DNA of 64,000 nucleotides from G963674685 sp963674685 (GTDB lineage: Bacteria > Lernaellota > Lernaellaia > JACKCT01), in NCBI GenBank assembly GCA_963674685.2, contig CAXXWT010000002.1, positions 496,001 to 560,000 on the forward strand, read 5' to 3'. The position numbers and the translations under genes were made by a program. Below the pieces are notes generated by a model that did not search any database, was not told where the DNA came from, and was given only the letters and a program-made list of their open reading frames with translations. Below are positions 52,468-60,474 of this stretch, piece after piece. Position 1 is the stretch's first letter. Every line of letters begins with the position of its first letter.

Positions 52468-53745
52468 CTAATCAAACCACCGGTTCATGGACAGGCTTTC
52501 GTAAACCAGTTTCGACGAGCGGCCGGCCACGTCGACCAGGGACACGGGCATCAGCGGCGTCTCGTGCACCACGACCAGTTTCGTCCCCGCGCTGTTGAAC
52601 GCCAGGGCATAGGGCCTTGTTTTGGTCGAAACTTCAAACTGCGTCTTTTCATCCAGATCCACGAAGACAACCTTCCCGTCATCTTTGTCGGCCACGGCAA
52701 TGAAATCCCGGTTGGGATCGATGGCCGCGGCGACGGGATTGCCGCTGATGATATATCGGTCTTTGGTTTCCACGTTGCGATCTTCATCCACTTCCAAAAC
52801 GCTGATCTGGCCCGGTATCAAAGCGCCTCCCGAGTCGTATGTGTACGTCACACTATGATCTTCATTGTAAGTTTCGACTTCGGGATCCTGCCCGTGATGG
52901 ATTGCTATCAATTTGTCGCCGGCGTGGTTCCAGAAAAAGAATCTTGGGTTGATAGCCGCTTCCACGAAATCCGTTTCCCACGGATCTTCTTCGAGATCGA
53001 TGACGCCGATAGAGAAATTGGTCCCCGACGCAGCCTCGTCCCAAGGTCCTTCGCGAAAGCCGGTGAAAAGCAGGTTTTGCGCGTTGGTGTTCTCGCGACC
53101 GAAAAGGACAACCTGAGTCCGGTCGTAAACTTCCGTTCCATCTTCCATCGTGCCGTGTATAACCTGCTTCTCGTTTGTATCGATGAGTTGCACGGAGCCC
53201 GAGCCGTAGCAAGCCACGGCCAGAGTTTCGGAGTCGCTGGAAAAATCCAGACTCGTAGGCCCGGTGCACGCATAAATCACGGACATGGCGCCGTTATTCG
53301 TGTCGATTAAGGCTACGGAAAGATATTCATAATTGGCCACTGCCAGCCATCTTCCGTTGGGAGAAAACCGCAACTCAAGAGGCTTCCATCCGACGGCCAC
53401 GCTCCACGCGTTCAGGCTGACGGTGGGGATGACGCTGATGCTGTTCGAATCCTCGTTGGCGCAGGCCACGAAACGCCCGTCGGGGCTGGCGGCGATGGCC
53501 CGGGGTTTTTTGCCGACCTTCACATCATCCACGTCCAGAGTATCAAGATTGATCCGGTACACGCGGTCCACGTAGTGGTTCGTGGCAAACAGGAAAGACA
53601 ATTCTCCCGACGAACCGGGATTGCTGGTGTTGACGACGGCAATCGTCGTCCGCGAAGTCGTCGGGTCGTCCTCAAGATCGCCGCAGGCGGCCGTTAACAC
53701 CGTCATAAGAAGCCATAAATAAATAAGCGCCTTTCTCAAGTTCAT
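52468..53745 (-). CDS. YVTN-type beta-propeller lipoprotein
   Basis: 425 residues. The lipobox LTAAC is followed by GDLEDDP. Six to seven blades of about 45 residues follow, with YVTN-like motifs (FATNHYVDRVYRIN, PRAIAASPDGRFVACANEDSNSISVI, LRFSPNGRWLAVANYEYLSVALID, YALAFNSAGTKLVVVHE). GGAGG precedes the ATG. It heads the operon with the barrel and coiled-coil genes, so it may be the soluble partner of an envelope assembly. It has no Asp stalk. Confidence 0.85.
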   Translation of the reverse strand: MNLRKALIYLWLLMTVLTAACGDLEDDPTTSRTTIAVVNTSNPGSSGELSFLFATNHYVDRVYRINLDTLDVDDVKVGKKPRAIAASPDGRFVACANEDSNSISVIPTVSLNAWSVAVGWKPLELRFSPNGRWLAVANYEYLSVALIDTNNGAMSVIYACTGPTSLDFSSDSETLAVACYGSGSVQLIDTNEKQVIHGTMEDGTEVYDRTQVVLFGRENTNAQNLLFTGFREGPWDEAASGTNFSIGVIDLEEDPWETDFVEAAINPRFFFWNHAGDKLIAIHHGQDPEVETYNEDHSVTYTYDSGGALIPGQISVLEVDEDRNVETKDRYIISGNPVAAAIDPNRDFIAVADKDDGKVVFVDLDEKTQFEVSTKTRPYALAFNSAGTKLVVVHETPLMPVSLVDVAGRSSKLVYESLSMNRWFD

Positions 53746-53846
53746 GAGACCCTCCTTGCAGCCGGATTATCCGGCCGTAGCGCAACCCTGTGAAAGTCTG
53801 TATATCTTAAACGTAATAGGGATTTTTGGCCAACAAAGGATTTGCC

Positions 53847-55487
53847 ATGGGACGCGTAATCGTATTCGGCCTGGACGGAGCGGATCCGGACCTGCTGTTT
53901 CCGTGGGCGCAAAAAGGGCATTTGCCGAATCTGCGCCGCGTGATGGAAGGCGGCGCTTTCGGCCGTCTGAAATCGACGCGCCATCCCCTCACGCCGCAGG
54001 CCTGGACCAGCATGATCACCGGCGTCAATCCGGGACGTCACGGCATATTCGACTTCGGGATGCGGAAAAAAGGCTCGTATGAAATCGAACTGGTCACGAG
54101 CCGTCACCGCGCTTTTCCGACGATTTTCGAAACGATGCCAAGGTCCGTCAGCTGCGGCGTCTGCAACGTCCCGCTGTCGTTTCCCGTCGATCCCATCAAC
54201 GGATTCGCCATTGGAGGAATGCATACGCCGTCGGCGGAAACTCCCGGCTTCACGCATCCGCCCGAGTTGCGCGACGAACTGAAGGACTACGTCATCGATG
54301 TAATGTCCCACTGGTATCCGGGCGGCGAACAATTCATTGCGGACCTTCACGGCATGATCGCCTCCCGCCACGAGAATTTCCTGCGTTTGTTTGACCGGCG
54401 AAAGCCTGATGTGTTCTTCGCCGTGTATGTCGCCCTGGACAGGGCGCAGCACGCGCTGTGGGGACGCATGACAGCGGCGCACCGCGCCGAACCGGGAAAA
54501 CACGGCGGCATCGGCGACGAGATATTCCACGTCGCGAAAAAACTCGACGACTGCCTGGGAGATTATATCGAGCGCCTCGGCCCGAAGGATCATCTCCTTT
54601 TAGTGTCCGATCACGGCTTCGGGGATTTGAAGGGCGATTTATATCTTAACCGCTGGCTTATCGACGAAGGGTATTTAAGCTTCGATCCGGCGAAAGTGCG
54701 CGCGTGGACAATCCCGGACGATCCCGGCGCCGACGACCCGAAACACGGCTGGCACAGGCGCCTCGTCGAAGGCCCCCTCGCTCCTCTGCCGGACGATGAC
54801 GAGGCCGTCCGCAAAGGGCTCATCGATCCCCGGTACAAAACCTGGGCGACGGTTGACTGGCGCAAGACCCGCGCATGGTCCGCCGGCCTGTTCGGCAATC
54901 TGTGGATCAACTGCCGGGGCCGTGAACCTCAAGGCTCCGTCGAGCCCGGCCGGGAATACGAGGCGCTAAAAAGTGAACTGATTGAAAAACTGCGTGGACT
55001 TCGTCATCCCGCCGACGGCGATCTTCTTTGCAGCGACGCTTTGCGCCGCGAGGATTTATACCGGGGCGATTGCCTGGGAAGCGCTCCCGATATCGTGGCC
55101 GTTTTCCGGGATTATGAATACATGACGCGCGGGGGCACGGAATTTTTCGGCGACGGCCTCGTGGGTGAAGTCGCTGTCGGGCACACGGGCAACCACAGGA
55201 TGCACGGCGTCGCCGCGCTGCTGGGTCCCGCGTCGACGCACGGCCGCATGCCCGACGGAAATATTCTGGAGATCGCGCCGATGATCGCGTATCTCGCGGG
55301 GACTCCGATACCATGCAATCTGGACGCCGGCCTATCATCGCCCCTGCTGGATGAAAAGATGGCGTCGGCCCATCCGCCGAAGACGGGAGCGGCGACGCCC
55401 GCCCGCCGCGCGACGGATCATCCTGGCAACGAATCGGATATGCGCGAGGTCGCCAAACGCCTTCGCGGCCTGGGTTATTTGGCTTAA
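53847..55487 (+). CDS. Alkaline-phosphatase-superfamily phosphodiesterase/nucleotide pyrophosphatase
   Basis: A 546-residue type I phosphodiesterase/nucleotide pyrophosphatase. Metal-binding DGADPDLLF is near the start. The nucleophile Thr region is PLTPQAWTSMITGVNPGRHGIFDF. Downstream metal ligands appear in ALDRAQHALWG and VSDHGFGDLKGD, and HTGNHR near the C-terminus. No signal peptide, so it is cytoplasmic. AAGGA precedes the ATG at 53,847; a TTG at 53,826 is less likely. The substrate is unknown. Confidence 0.9.
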   Translation: MGRVIVFGLDGADPDLLFPWAQKGHLPNLRRVMEGGAFGRLKSTRHPLTPQAWTSMITGVNPGRHGIFDFGMRKKGSYEIELVTSRHRAFPTIFETMPRSVSCGVCNVPLSFPVDPINGFAIGGMHTPSAETPGFTHPPELRDELKDYVIDVMSHWYPGGEQFIADLHGMIASRHENFLRLFDRRKPDVFFAVYVALDRAQHALWGRMTAAHRAEPGKHGGIGDEIFHVAKKLDDCLGDYIERLGPKDHLLLVSDHGFGDLKGDLYLNRWLIDEGYLSFDPAKVRAWTIPDDPGADDPKHGWHRRLVEGPLAPLPDDDEAVRKGLIDPRYKTWATVDWRKTRAWSAGLFGNLWINCRGREPQGSVEPGREYEALKSELIEKLRGLRHPADGDLLCSDALRREDLYRGDCLGSAPDIVAVFRDYEYMTRGGTEFFGDGLVGEVAVGHTGNHRMHGVAALLGPASTHGRMPDGNILEIAPMIAYLAGTPIPCNLDAGLSSPLLDEKMASAHPPKTGAATPARRATDHPGNESDMREVAKRLRGLGYLA

Positions 55488-55526
55488 GCGGCAAACAGTG
55501 ACATAATATTTTCGAGGAATGAATCC

Positions 55527-55862
55527 ATGTCCGATAGCAACGTTACTTTCGATTTTACAGGAGCCGAAGAGGAAACGATCAGGCAACTGGTCGACGCGGG
55601 CGTTCTGACTGTCGAGAAGGCGGAACTTCTCGTCGGATTGACGCGGTCGGCGCTGGCGGTGCTGTTGCGGGACGGCATCAGCGATCTCGGCGACAGAGAA
55701 CAGGACGCCATCGCCGACGCGATCTTAAATAAAATCCATGAAATTCACAGAGCGTTTCGCGATTGGAAAACCATCCTTGTCAGCGTTTCGCTGCACGGGC
55801 GCCTCATCAGGCTTGTTTTCGATCCGCTCAAACTTCAGCAGCCCGCGCGAACGATCCACTGA
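55527..55862 (+). CDS. Small hypothetical protein
   Basis: 111 residues, acidic N-terminus, helical middle (ETIRQLVDAGVLTVEKAELLVGL), then a mixed end with LVSVSLHGRLIRLVF. No family recognised. GAGGAA precedes the ATG, 39 bp after the phosphodiesterase stop, so it may be in the same transcript. Confidence 0.6.
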   Translation: MSDSNVTFDFTGAEEETIRQLVDAGVLTVEKAELLVGLTRSALAVLLRDGISDLGDREQDAIADAILNKIHEIHRAFRDWKTILVSVSLHGRLIRLVFDPLKLQQPARTIH

Positions 55863-55964
55863 GCCTGAAGTCCGTGCTGAATCGATGCTCTTGATGCTCC
55901 TGTAAGGATGCTCAAAACGTCTTGCCCATGCCGCGCGCGCGACATAACTCATCTTTAATGCGAA

Positions 55965-56231
55965 TCAGAGTCTGATGCGCCGCTGTCTGCAGAATGTGTC
56001 GATGACGAGCTTCGTGCGACGCAGGTTGCCAAGCTTAAAGTGCTTTTTCTTGATCCCGTCGAAATCGCCGTCTTTCGGCATTTCCCTGCGAACCTCGCGT
56101 TCAACCGCGCCCAGCGCCTTGATAAGCTCTCTTAGCTGTCCCTCGTTGAGCTTTCGAAGATACGGCGCGGTGATGTTGAAATATCCCTCGGAAATGGATT
56201 TCGCCTGTTCTTTCGGGCTGCTTATAGCCAC
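55965..56231 (-). CDS. Small basic hypothetical protein
   Basis: 88 residues with a GTG start preceded by AGGGGG. Helical, charged (LRKLNEGQLRELIKALGAVEREVRREM, then HFKLGNLRRTKLVIDTFCRQRRIRL). No family recognised. Its size and basic tail could suit a nucleic-acid-binding or secreted helical peptide; it may instead be spurious. Confidence 0.45.
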   Translation of the reverse strand: MAISSPKEQAKSISEGYFNITAPYLRKLNEGQLRELIKALGAVEREVRREMPKDGDFDGIKKKHFKLGNLRRTKLVIDTFCRQRRIRL

Positions 56232-56274
56232 GGCTGCCCCCTGTGTTCATTTCAGTACTTTATCCGTTCCTCGA

Positions 56275-56718
56275 TTAATTGGTGGGTGAGTGATCCCCGG
56301 TCCTGGCAGGATTGTCATCAAGTTTTTTATCCGGGCCTCTTTTGTACTTCTTTTCCCTCTTTTCGCTGTCCTCGATAATAATCTTGCACGTATCGCTCAA
56401 GGCCTTGGCCTCATCGTACATTTTTTTGCCCTGGTTGTAGATGGCCATTCCCTCGTTTTCCATATCCTTGTCGCCCCAGATCAATCCCTGGCCGCGAATC
56501 ATCTTCCCCTTCTTCATGATTTTGTCCGCCTCGGCCATCATGGACTCGCATTCCACCAGCATGGATTTGGCGGCTTTGACCATATCCGAACTGCAGTCGC
56601 CGATGATGTCGCACGTTTCGTCTTTGTCCATCTTCTCGGCGTCATCTTCCGCATAGGCCAAAGTGAAAGCGCCAAGCAGGAAAAACAAACCTGCCGCAAA
56701 AATCGTCAAACGTTTCAT
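56275..56718 (-). CDS. Small secreted helical protein
   Basis: 147 residues. A signal peptide (1-23, AYAED) precedes an acidic/Met-rich helical region with three or four Cys (ETCDIIGDCSSD, LVECES, SDTCKII) that could pair, and a basic tail. GGGAGG is well spaced before the ATG at 56,718. It lies 49 bp downstream of the DsbA-peroxiredoxin gene on the same strand, so it may be a substrate or partner of that enzyme. No family recognised. Confidence 0.65.
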   Translation of the reverse strand: MKRLTIFAAGLFFLLGAFTLAYAEDDAEKMDKDETCDIIGDCSSDMVKAAKSMLVECESMMAEADKIMKKGKMIRGQGLIWGDKDMENEGMAIYNQGKKMYDEAKALSDTCKIIIEDSEKREKKYKRGPDKKLDDNPARTGDHSPTN

Positions 56719-56767
56719 TTCCAATCCTCCCTTTTCCCGCCGCGTCATGGAAACATGAGCCGGGTAT

Positions 56768-57937
56768 TTATTGATTGAGCTTTTCCATCTGGCTTTTTAA
56801 AATCTCGAAATTCGGCTTCGAATTGATGTCATGAACATCAATGTACCGGATAATCCCCTTTTTATCGATAAGAAACAAGGCTCTTTCGGCGACGCCCTCT
56901 TCGCGCAGCACTCCGTACTCTTTTGCGGTGGCGCCGTGGGGATAGAAATCCGAGACAACGGGAAACCATAAATCGCCCATCGTGCCGCACCAGGCGAATA
57001 ATGACGGCCTATTATCCACCGAAATTCCGATCAGCTTTGTTTCATTTTTATCGAACACGTCCTTGTTTTCATTGTATTCGGGCCACTGGGCGCTGCATAC
57101 GGGGGTCCAGGCAGCCGGGACGAAAGAGATCACCACGTTCGCTTTACCCAGATAATCGCTCAGTGAAATTTCCTTGCCGTCAATGGTTTCCAGGCCGAAC
57201 TCGGGAGCCTTCTGCCCGACTTCAACCAACAGCTTCGAGTTGTTGGGGGGCATGGGTTTGCTCACGAAAATCATATCCGAGGGAACGCTTTTCGCGTAGG
57301 GATCCTTTTTCTTCACCGGCTTGGGCACTTCGCCGACCGGGCTTTTTATGCCCTTTTTCTTCAATTCCTGGTTGATGTGCCATTTGAAATAATCCGCGTC
57401 GTGATATCCCATCAACTTTGTTTCATTGACGAAAATGGTCGGCGTGGCGGTCAGGCCTATTTCCAAAGCCTTATAAAAATCCCTTTTGATAATTTTTCTG
57501 TGGGCATGGTTTTCCAGATTGGCCCTGACGGTTTTTTCGTCGAGGCCCAGAGCCTTGCCGTATTTTATCAGATTATCCGGAGACAGCTCGCTTTGCTTTT
57601 CAAACAGCAGAATGAAAGCCTCCCGAAATTTTCCGTGATCCGCCGCGGTCAGGGCCAGTTCCGCCGAAGGTTCGGCATATGAATGACCGGGGCTGGGAAA
57701 ATTCACGGCGGTAAGCTGAACCAGGTTTTTATAGTCGTCGACCAGCGAAAGCATGACCGGCGCCGTCTTTTTGCAATGCCCGCATTGAAAATCGTAATAG
57801 AAGGCGATTTTAACCGGCGCATCGGCCGGACCCAAAGTCGGTCCTTCGTGGTCCCAACCCGCCGCCGACGAGGCGGAAAACATCAACATCAAAACGATTC
57901 CGAAAAATAGAATGGAGCTTCTTTGGTGTTTTTTCAT
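56768..57937 (-). CDS. Secreted DsbA-peroxiredoxin fusion protein
   Basis: 389 residues. A signal peptide (about 1-26) precedes a DsbA/DsbC-like thioredoxin domain (28-195) with CGHC (Cys52-Cys55) and cis-Pro TPT (165-167). After a Lys/Pro linker, a peroxiredoxin domain (235-389) has the PAAWTPVC motif (274-281; peroxidatic Cys281) of AhpE/Bcp type, and a second Cys near 317 that might resolve. The two halves can relay electrons within one periplasmic chain, either oxidising or isomerising disulfides or detoxifying peroxide. Fusion in this order is unusual. The start has GGGGAA upstream. Confidence 0.87.
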   Translation of the reverse strand: MKKHQRSSILFFGIVLMLMFSASSAAGWDHEGPTLGPADAPVKIAFYYDFQCGHCKKTAPVMLSLVDDYKNLVQLTAVNFPSPGHSYAEPSAELALTAADHGKFREAFILLFEKQSELSPDNLIKYGKALGLDEKTVRANLENHAHRKIIKRDFYKALEIGLTATPTIFVNETKLMGYHDADYFKWHINQELKKKGIKSPVGEVPKPVKKKDPYAKSVPSDMIFVSKPMPPNNSKLLVEVGQKAPEFGLETIDGKEISLSDYLGKANVVISFVPAAWTPVCSAQWPEYNENKDVFDKNETKLIGISVDNRPSLFAWCGTMGDLWFPVVSDFYPHGATAKEYGVLREEGVAERALFLIDKKGIIRYIDVHDINSKPNFEILKSQMEKLNQ

Positions 57938-58182
57938 TGGTGTTTCCCCGATAGTAATTGGAATCGTCTCGTCACGGACGAATGCAATGTAACATCATAC
58001 GATCATTACACAAAGTCGGCTTCACAACAAAATGACGCTTTTGGTCCAAAGGTCACAAGAAACGCGCCAATCGATGCGCTTCAATCCGAAGCCTTCACAT
58101 GAGCGGCCAAAACACTATGATAGCGGCTGGATGTCGAATATAGCTTCATGATCGCCACTTGATTTCGCCGAAGAGGTTCACG

Positions 58183-60474
58183 ATGAGCGACTCGGCTGAT
58201 TTTACCGTCGGGATTTTCAATTTCAATCCTTACAGCATCGCCCTATACGACGCGCAGGGCCGCTTTATCAGCGGCAACGAATCTTTCCGCACACTTTTCG
58301 GCTCCATTCCGGCGGACGATTATTCGCTTTTCAGCGATCCGATATTGCAGGAACAGGGAGTCGCGGAAAAACTGCAAAATATACGGGAAATCGGAGTTCT
58401 GCGCGTCAAACCCACCTGGTACAATCCGCGCCGTCTGGGCCCGTCCTATCCCGATTTAACAATCTGCGTGGCGGCGACGATCTTTCCCGTCGTGTCCGAA
58501 GCGGGCGACGTCGAGAAAATTGTGGTCATGCACGAGGATGTTACGGAACGGTTTTTGGCAAAGCAGGCGTTATTGAAAAGCAAAGATCGTTACCGGGATC
58601 TGTTCAACCGCATCCCTTTGGGATTGTACCGATCGACGCCGGACGGGCGCATTCTCAACGCCAACGATACGCTTCTGAAAATGTTGAAATGCCCGGACAT
58701 GGATACCCTGCTCAAATTCAACGCCCGCAGCGCTTTCCAAAATCCCGAAAGACGCGACCAGTTCAGCAAACTGATGGTAGTAAAAGACGTTGTCAGAGAT
58801 TTCGAGTTTCAACTGAAATGTTTCGATGATTCCGTCATCTGGGTCAACGACAGTTGCAGAGCGTTTAAAGACGAAAACGGCGCCGTCATTTATTACGAAG
58901 GGGCGCTGGAAGACGTCACGGACAGAAAACGCGCGGAAGACGCTCTGCAACACTCCGAAAAAAGATATCGAACCACCATCGACGCGATGGACGATATGCT
59001 TCACGTCGTCGATCGGGATTTGCGCGTGCTTCTTCACAACTCCAACACCGGCAAATGGTGGAAAAACAACGTCCCGAAAGGGGACTGGCGGAGCATGAAT
59101 CTAAAGGAGGTATTTCCTTTCCTGCCCGATCAGGTCTGGAAAGAATATGAGTTGGTCTTTCGTACGGGAAAAACCCTGAATACCGAAGAAAAGACTCTGC
59201 TTGACAACGAACCGGTCTACACGGAAATCAGGAAAACCCCCATTGTGGAAAACAATGCCGTCAACCGGATTATCACGGTGGTTCGCAACATCACGGAGCG
59301 AAGAAATTTCGAGGAACAAAACCGGCTGCTCGAGGACAAGCTGCAGCAGGCGCAGAAAATGGAGGCTATCGGCCGACTGGCCGGCGGCATCGCGCACGAT
59401 TTCAACAACCTGTTGACCGGCATCAAAGGATATGCCGAACTCGCGCTGAAAACACTCAATGAAGACGATCCGCTGTTTTCCGACGTCCGGGAAATCAAGA
59501 AAGCCTCCGACAGGGCCTCGGCGCTGACCGAGCAGCTTCTGGCCTTCAGCCGAAAAAGGGCGCGGACCCCGAAAGCGATCGATATCAATGAACGAATCGA
59601 ACAGGCCCGCGGGATGATTTCACGGATTATCGGCGAGGACGTGCATCTGAAAATCTCCCTGGACGCCGACCTTGGGTTCGTGATGATCGATCCCCACCAG
59701 GTCGACCAGATCCTGATTAACCTCGCGGCCAACTCCCGCGACGCCATGCCCGACGGCGGAACGCTTGCCGTCGAAACGGGAGAAACGACTCTCAGTGAGC
59801 AGTTTTGCTTAAGAAATCCCCATGCGTCGCCCGGCGATGCGGTTGTTCTTACGGTGACCGACAGCGGGGAGGGAATGGATCAGGAAACGATCGATCACAT
59901 ATTCGAGCCTTTTTTCACGAATAAAGGCGTGGAAAAAGGCACGGGGCTGGGATTGTCCACGGTTTACGGAATCGTGCGCCAGAACAACGGTTTCATCGAA
60001 GTCGATTCCAAAATCGGCGGCCCGACAACTTTTGGGATTTATTTCCCTCGCGTGGTCCCGGAAGCCAAAGCGAAGACCGTCGCCCAAACGCAGCAGCCCG
60101 TTTCGGGAGAAGAAACCGTTCTGATCGTTGAAGACGAAAAAATGGTGCGCAAACTGGCCGTCAAGATACTCGGAGCCGCCGGATACAAGGTTTTGGAGGC
60201 CAAAGACAGCCAGGATGCCCTGAATATCAGCCGGGGCCATCGAGGCGCCATCGATCTTTTACTGACCGACGTGGTGATGCCGAAAATCAGCGGCGGCGAA
60301 TTATATCGGCAACTCATGGAAACGCACCCGGACCTGAGGGTTATATATATGTCCGGCTATGAAAAAGACATCATGTCTCTATATGGAATCGACGGCGAAA
60401 GAGGAAATTACATTCAAAAGCCGTTTACCATCAACGAACTTCTGGTCGGGGTGAAAAAGATCCTGTCTTCTTAA
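58183..60474 (+). CDS. Hybrid histidine kinase with PAS repeats and receiver domain
   Basis: 763 residues, soluble, no membrane helix. PAS-like domains at about 10-120, 135-250 and 255-375 are each followed by PAC-like VTxRK elements. HisKA has the phospho-His in GGIAHDFNNLLTG. The HATPase has an N-box (LINLAANSRDAMPDGG), G1 (DSGEGM), F-box (EPFFTNKGVEKGTGLGLSTVYGI). The C-terminal receiver (about 640-755) has EDEK, LLLTDVVMP (phospho-Asp) and MSGY. The ATG at 58,183 has AAGAGG upstream; a TTG at 58,159 is possible. The stop overlaps the convergent FHA regulator gene. Confidence 0.93.
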   Translation: MSDSADFTVGIFNFNPYSIALYDAQGRFISGNESFRTLFGSIPADDYSLFSDPILQEQGVAEKLQNIREIGVLRVKPTWYNPRRLGPSYPDLTICVAATIFPVVSEAGDVEKIVVMHEDVTERFLAKQALLKSKDRYRDLFNRIPLGLYRSTPDGRILNANDTLLKMLKCPDMDTLLKFNARSAFQNPERRDQFSKLMVVKDVVRDFEFQLKCFDDSVIWVNDSCRAFKDENGAVIYYEGALEDVTDRKRAEDALQHSEKRYRTTIDAMDDMLHVVDRDLRVLLHNSNTGKWWKNNVPKGDWRSMNLKEVFPFLPDQVWKEYELVFRTGKTLNTEEKTLLDNEPVYTEIRKTPIVENNAVNRIITVVRNITERRNFEEQNRLLEDKLQQAQKMEAIGRLAGGIAHDFNNLLTGIKGYAELALKTLNEDDPLFSDVREIKKASDRASALTEQLLAFSRKRARTPKAIDINERIEQARGMISRIIGEDVHLKISLDADLGFVMIDPHQVDQILINLAANSRDAMPDGGTLAVETGETTLSEQFCLRNPHASPGDAVVLTVTDSGEGMDQETIDHIFEPFFTNKGVEKGTGLGLSTVYGIVRQNNGFIEVDSKIGGPTTFGIYFPRVVPEAKAKTVAQTQQPVSGEETVLIVEDEKMVRKLAVKILGAAGYKVLEAKDSQDALNISRGHRGAIDLLLTDVVMPKISGGELYRQLMETHPDLRVIYMSGYEKDIMSLYGIDGERGNYIQKPFTINELLVGVKKILSS

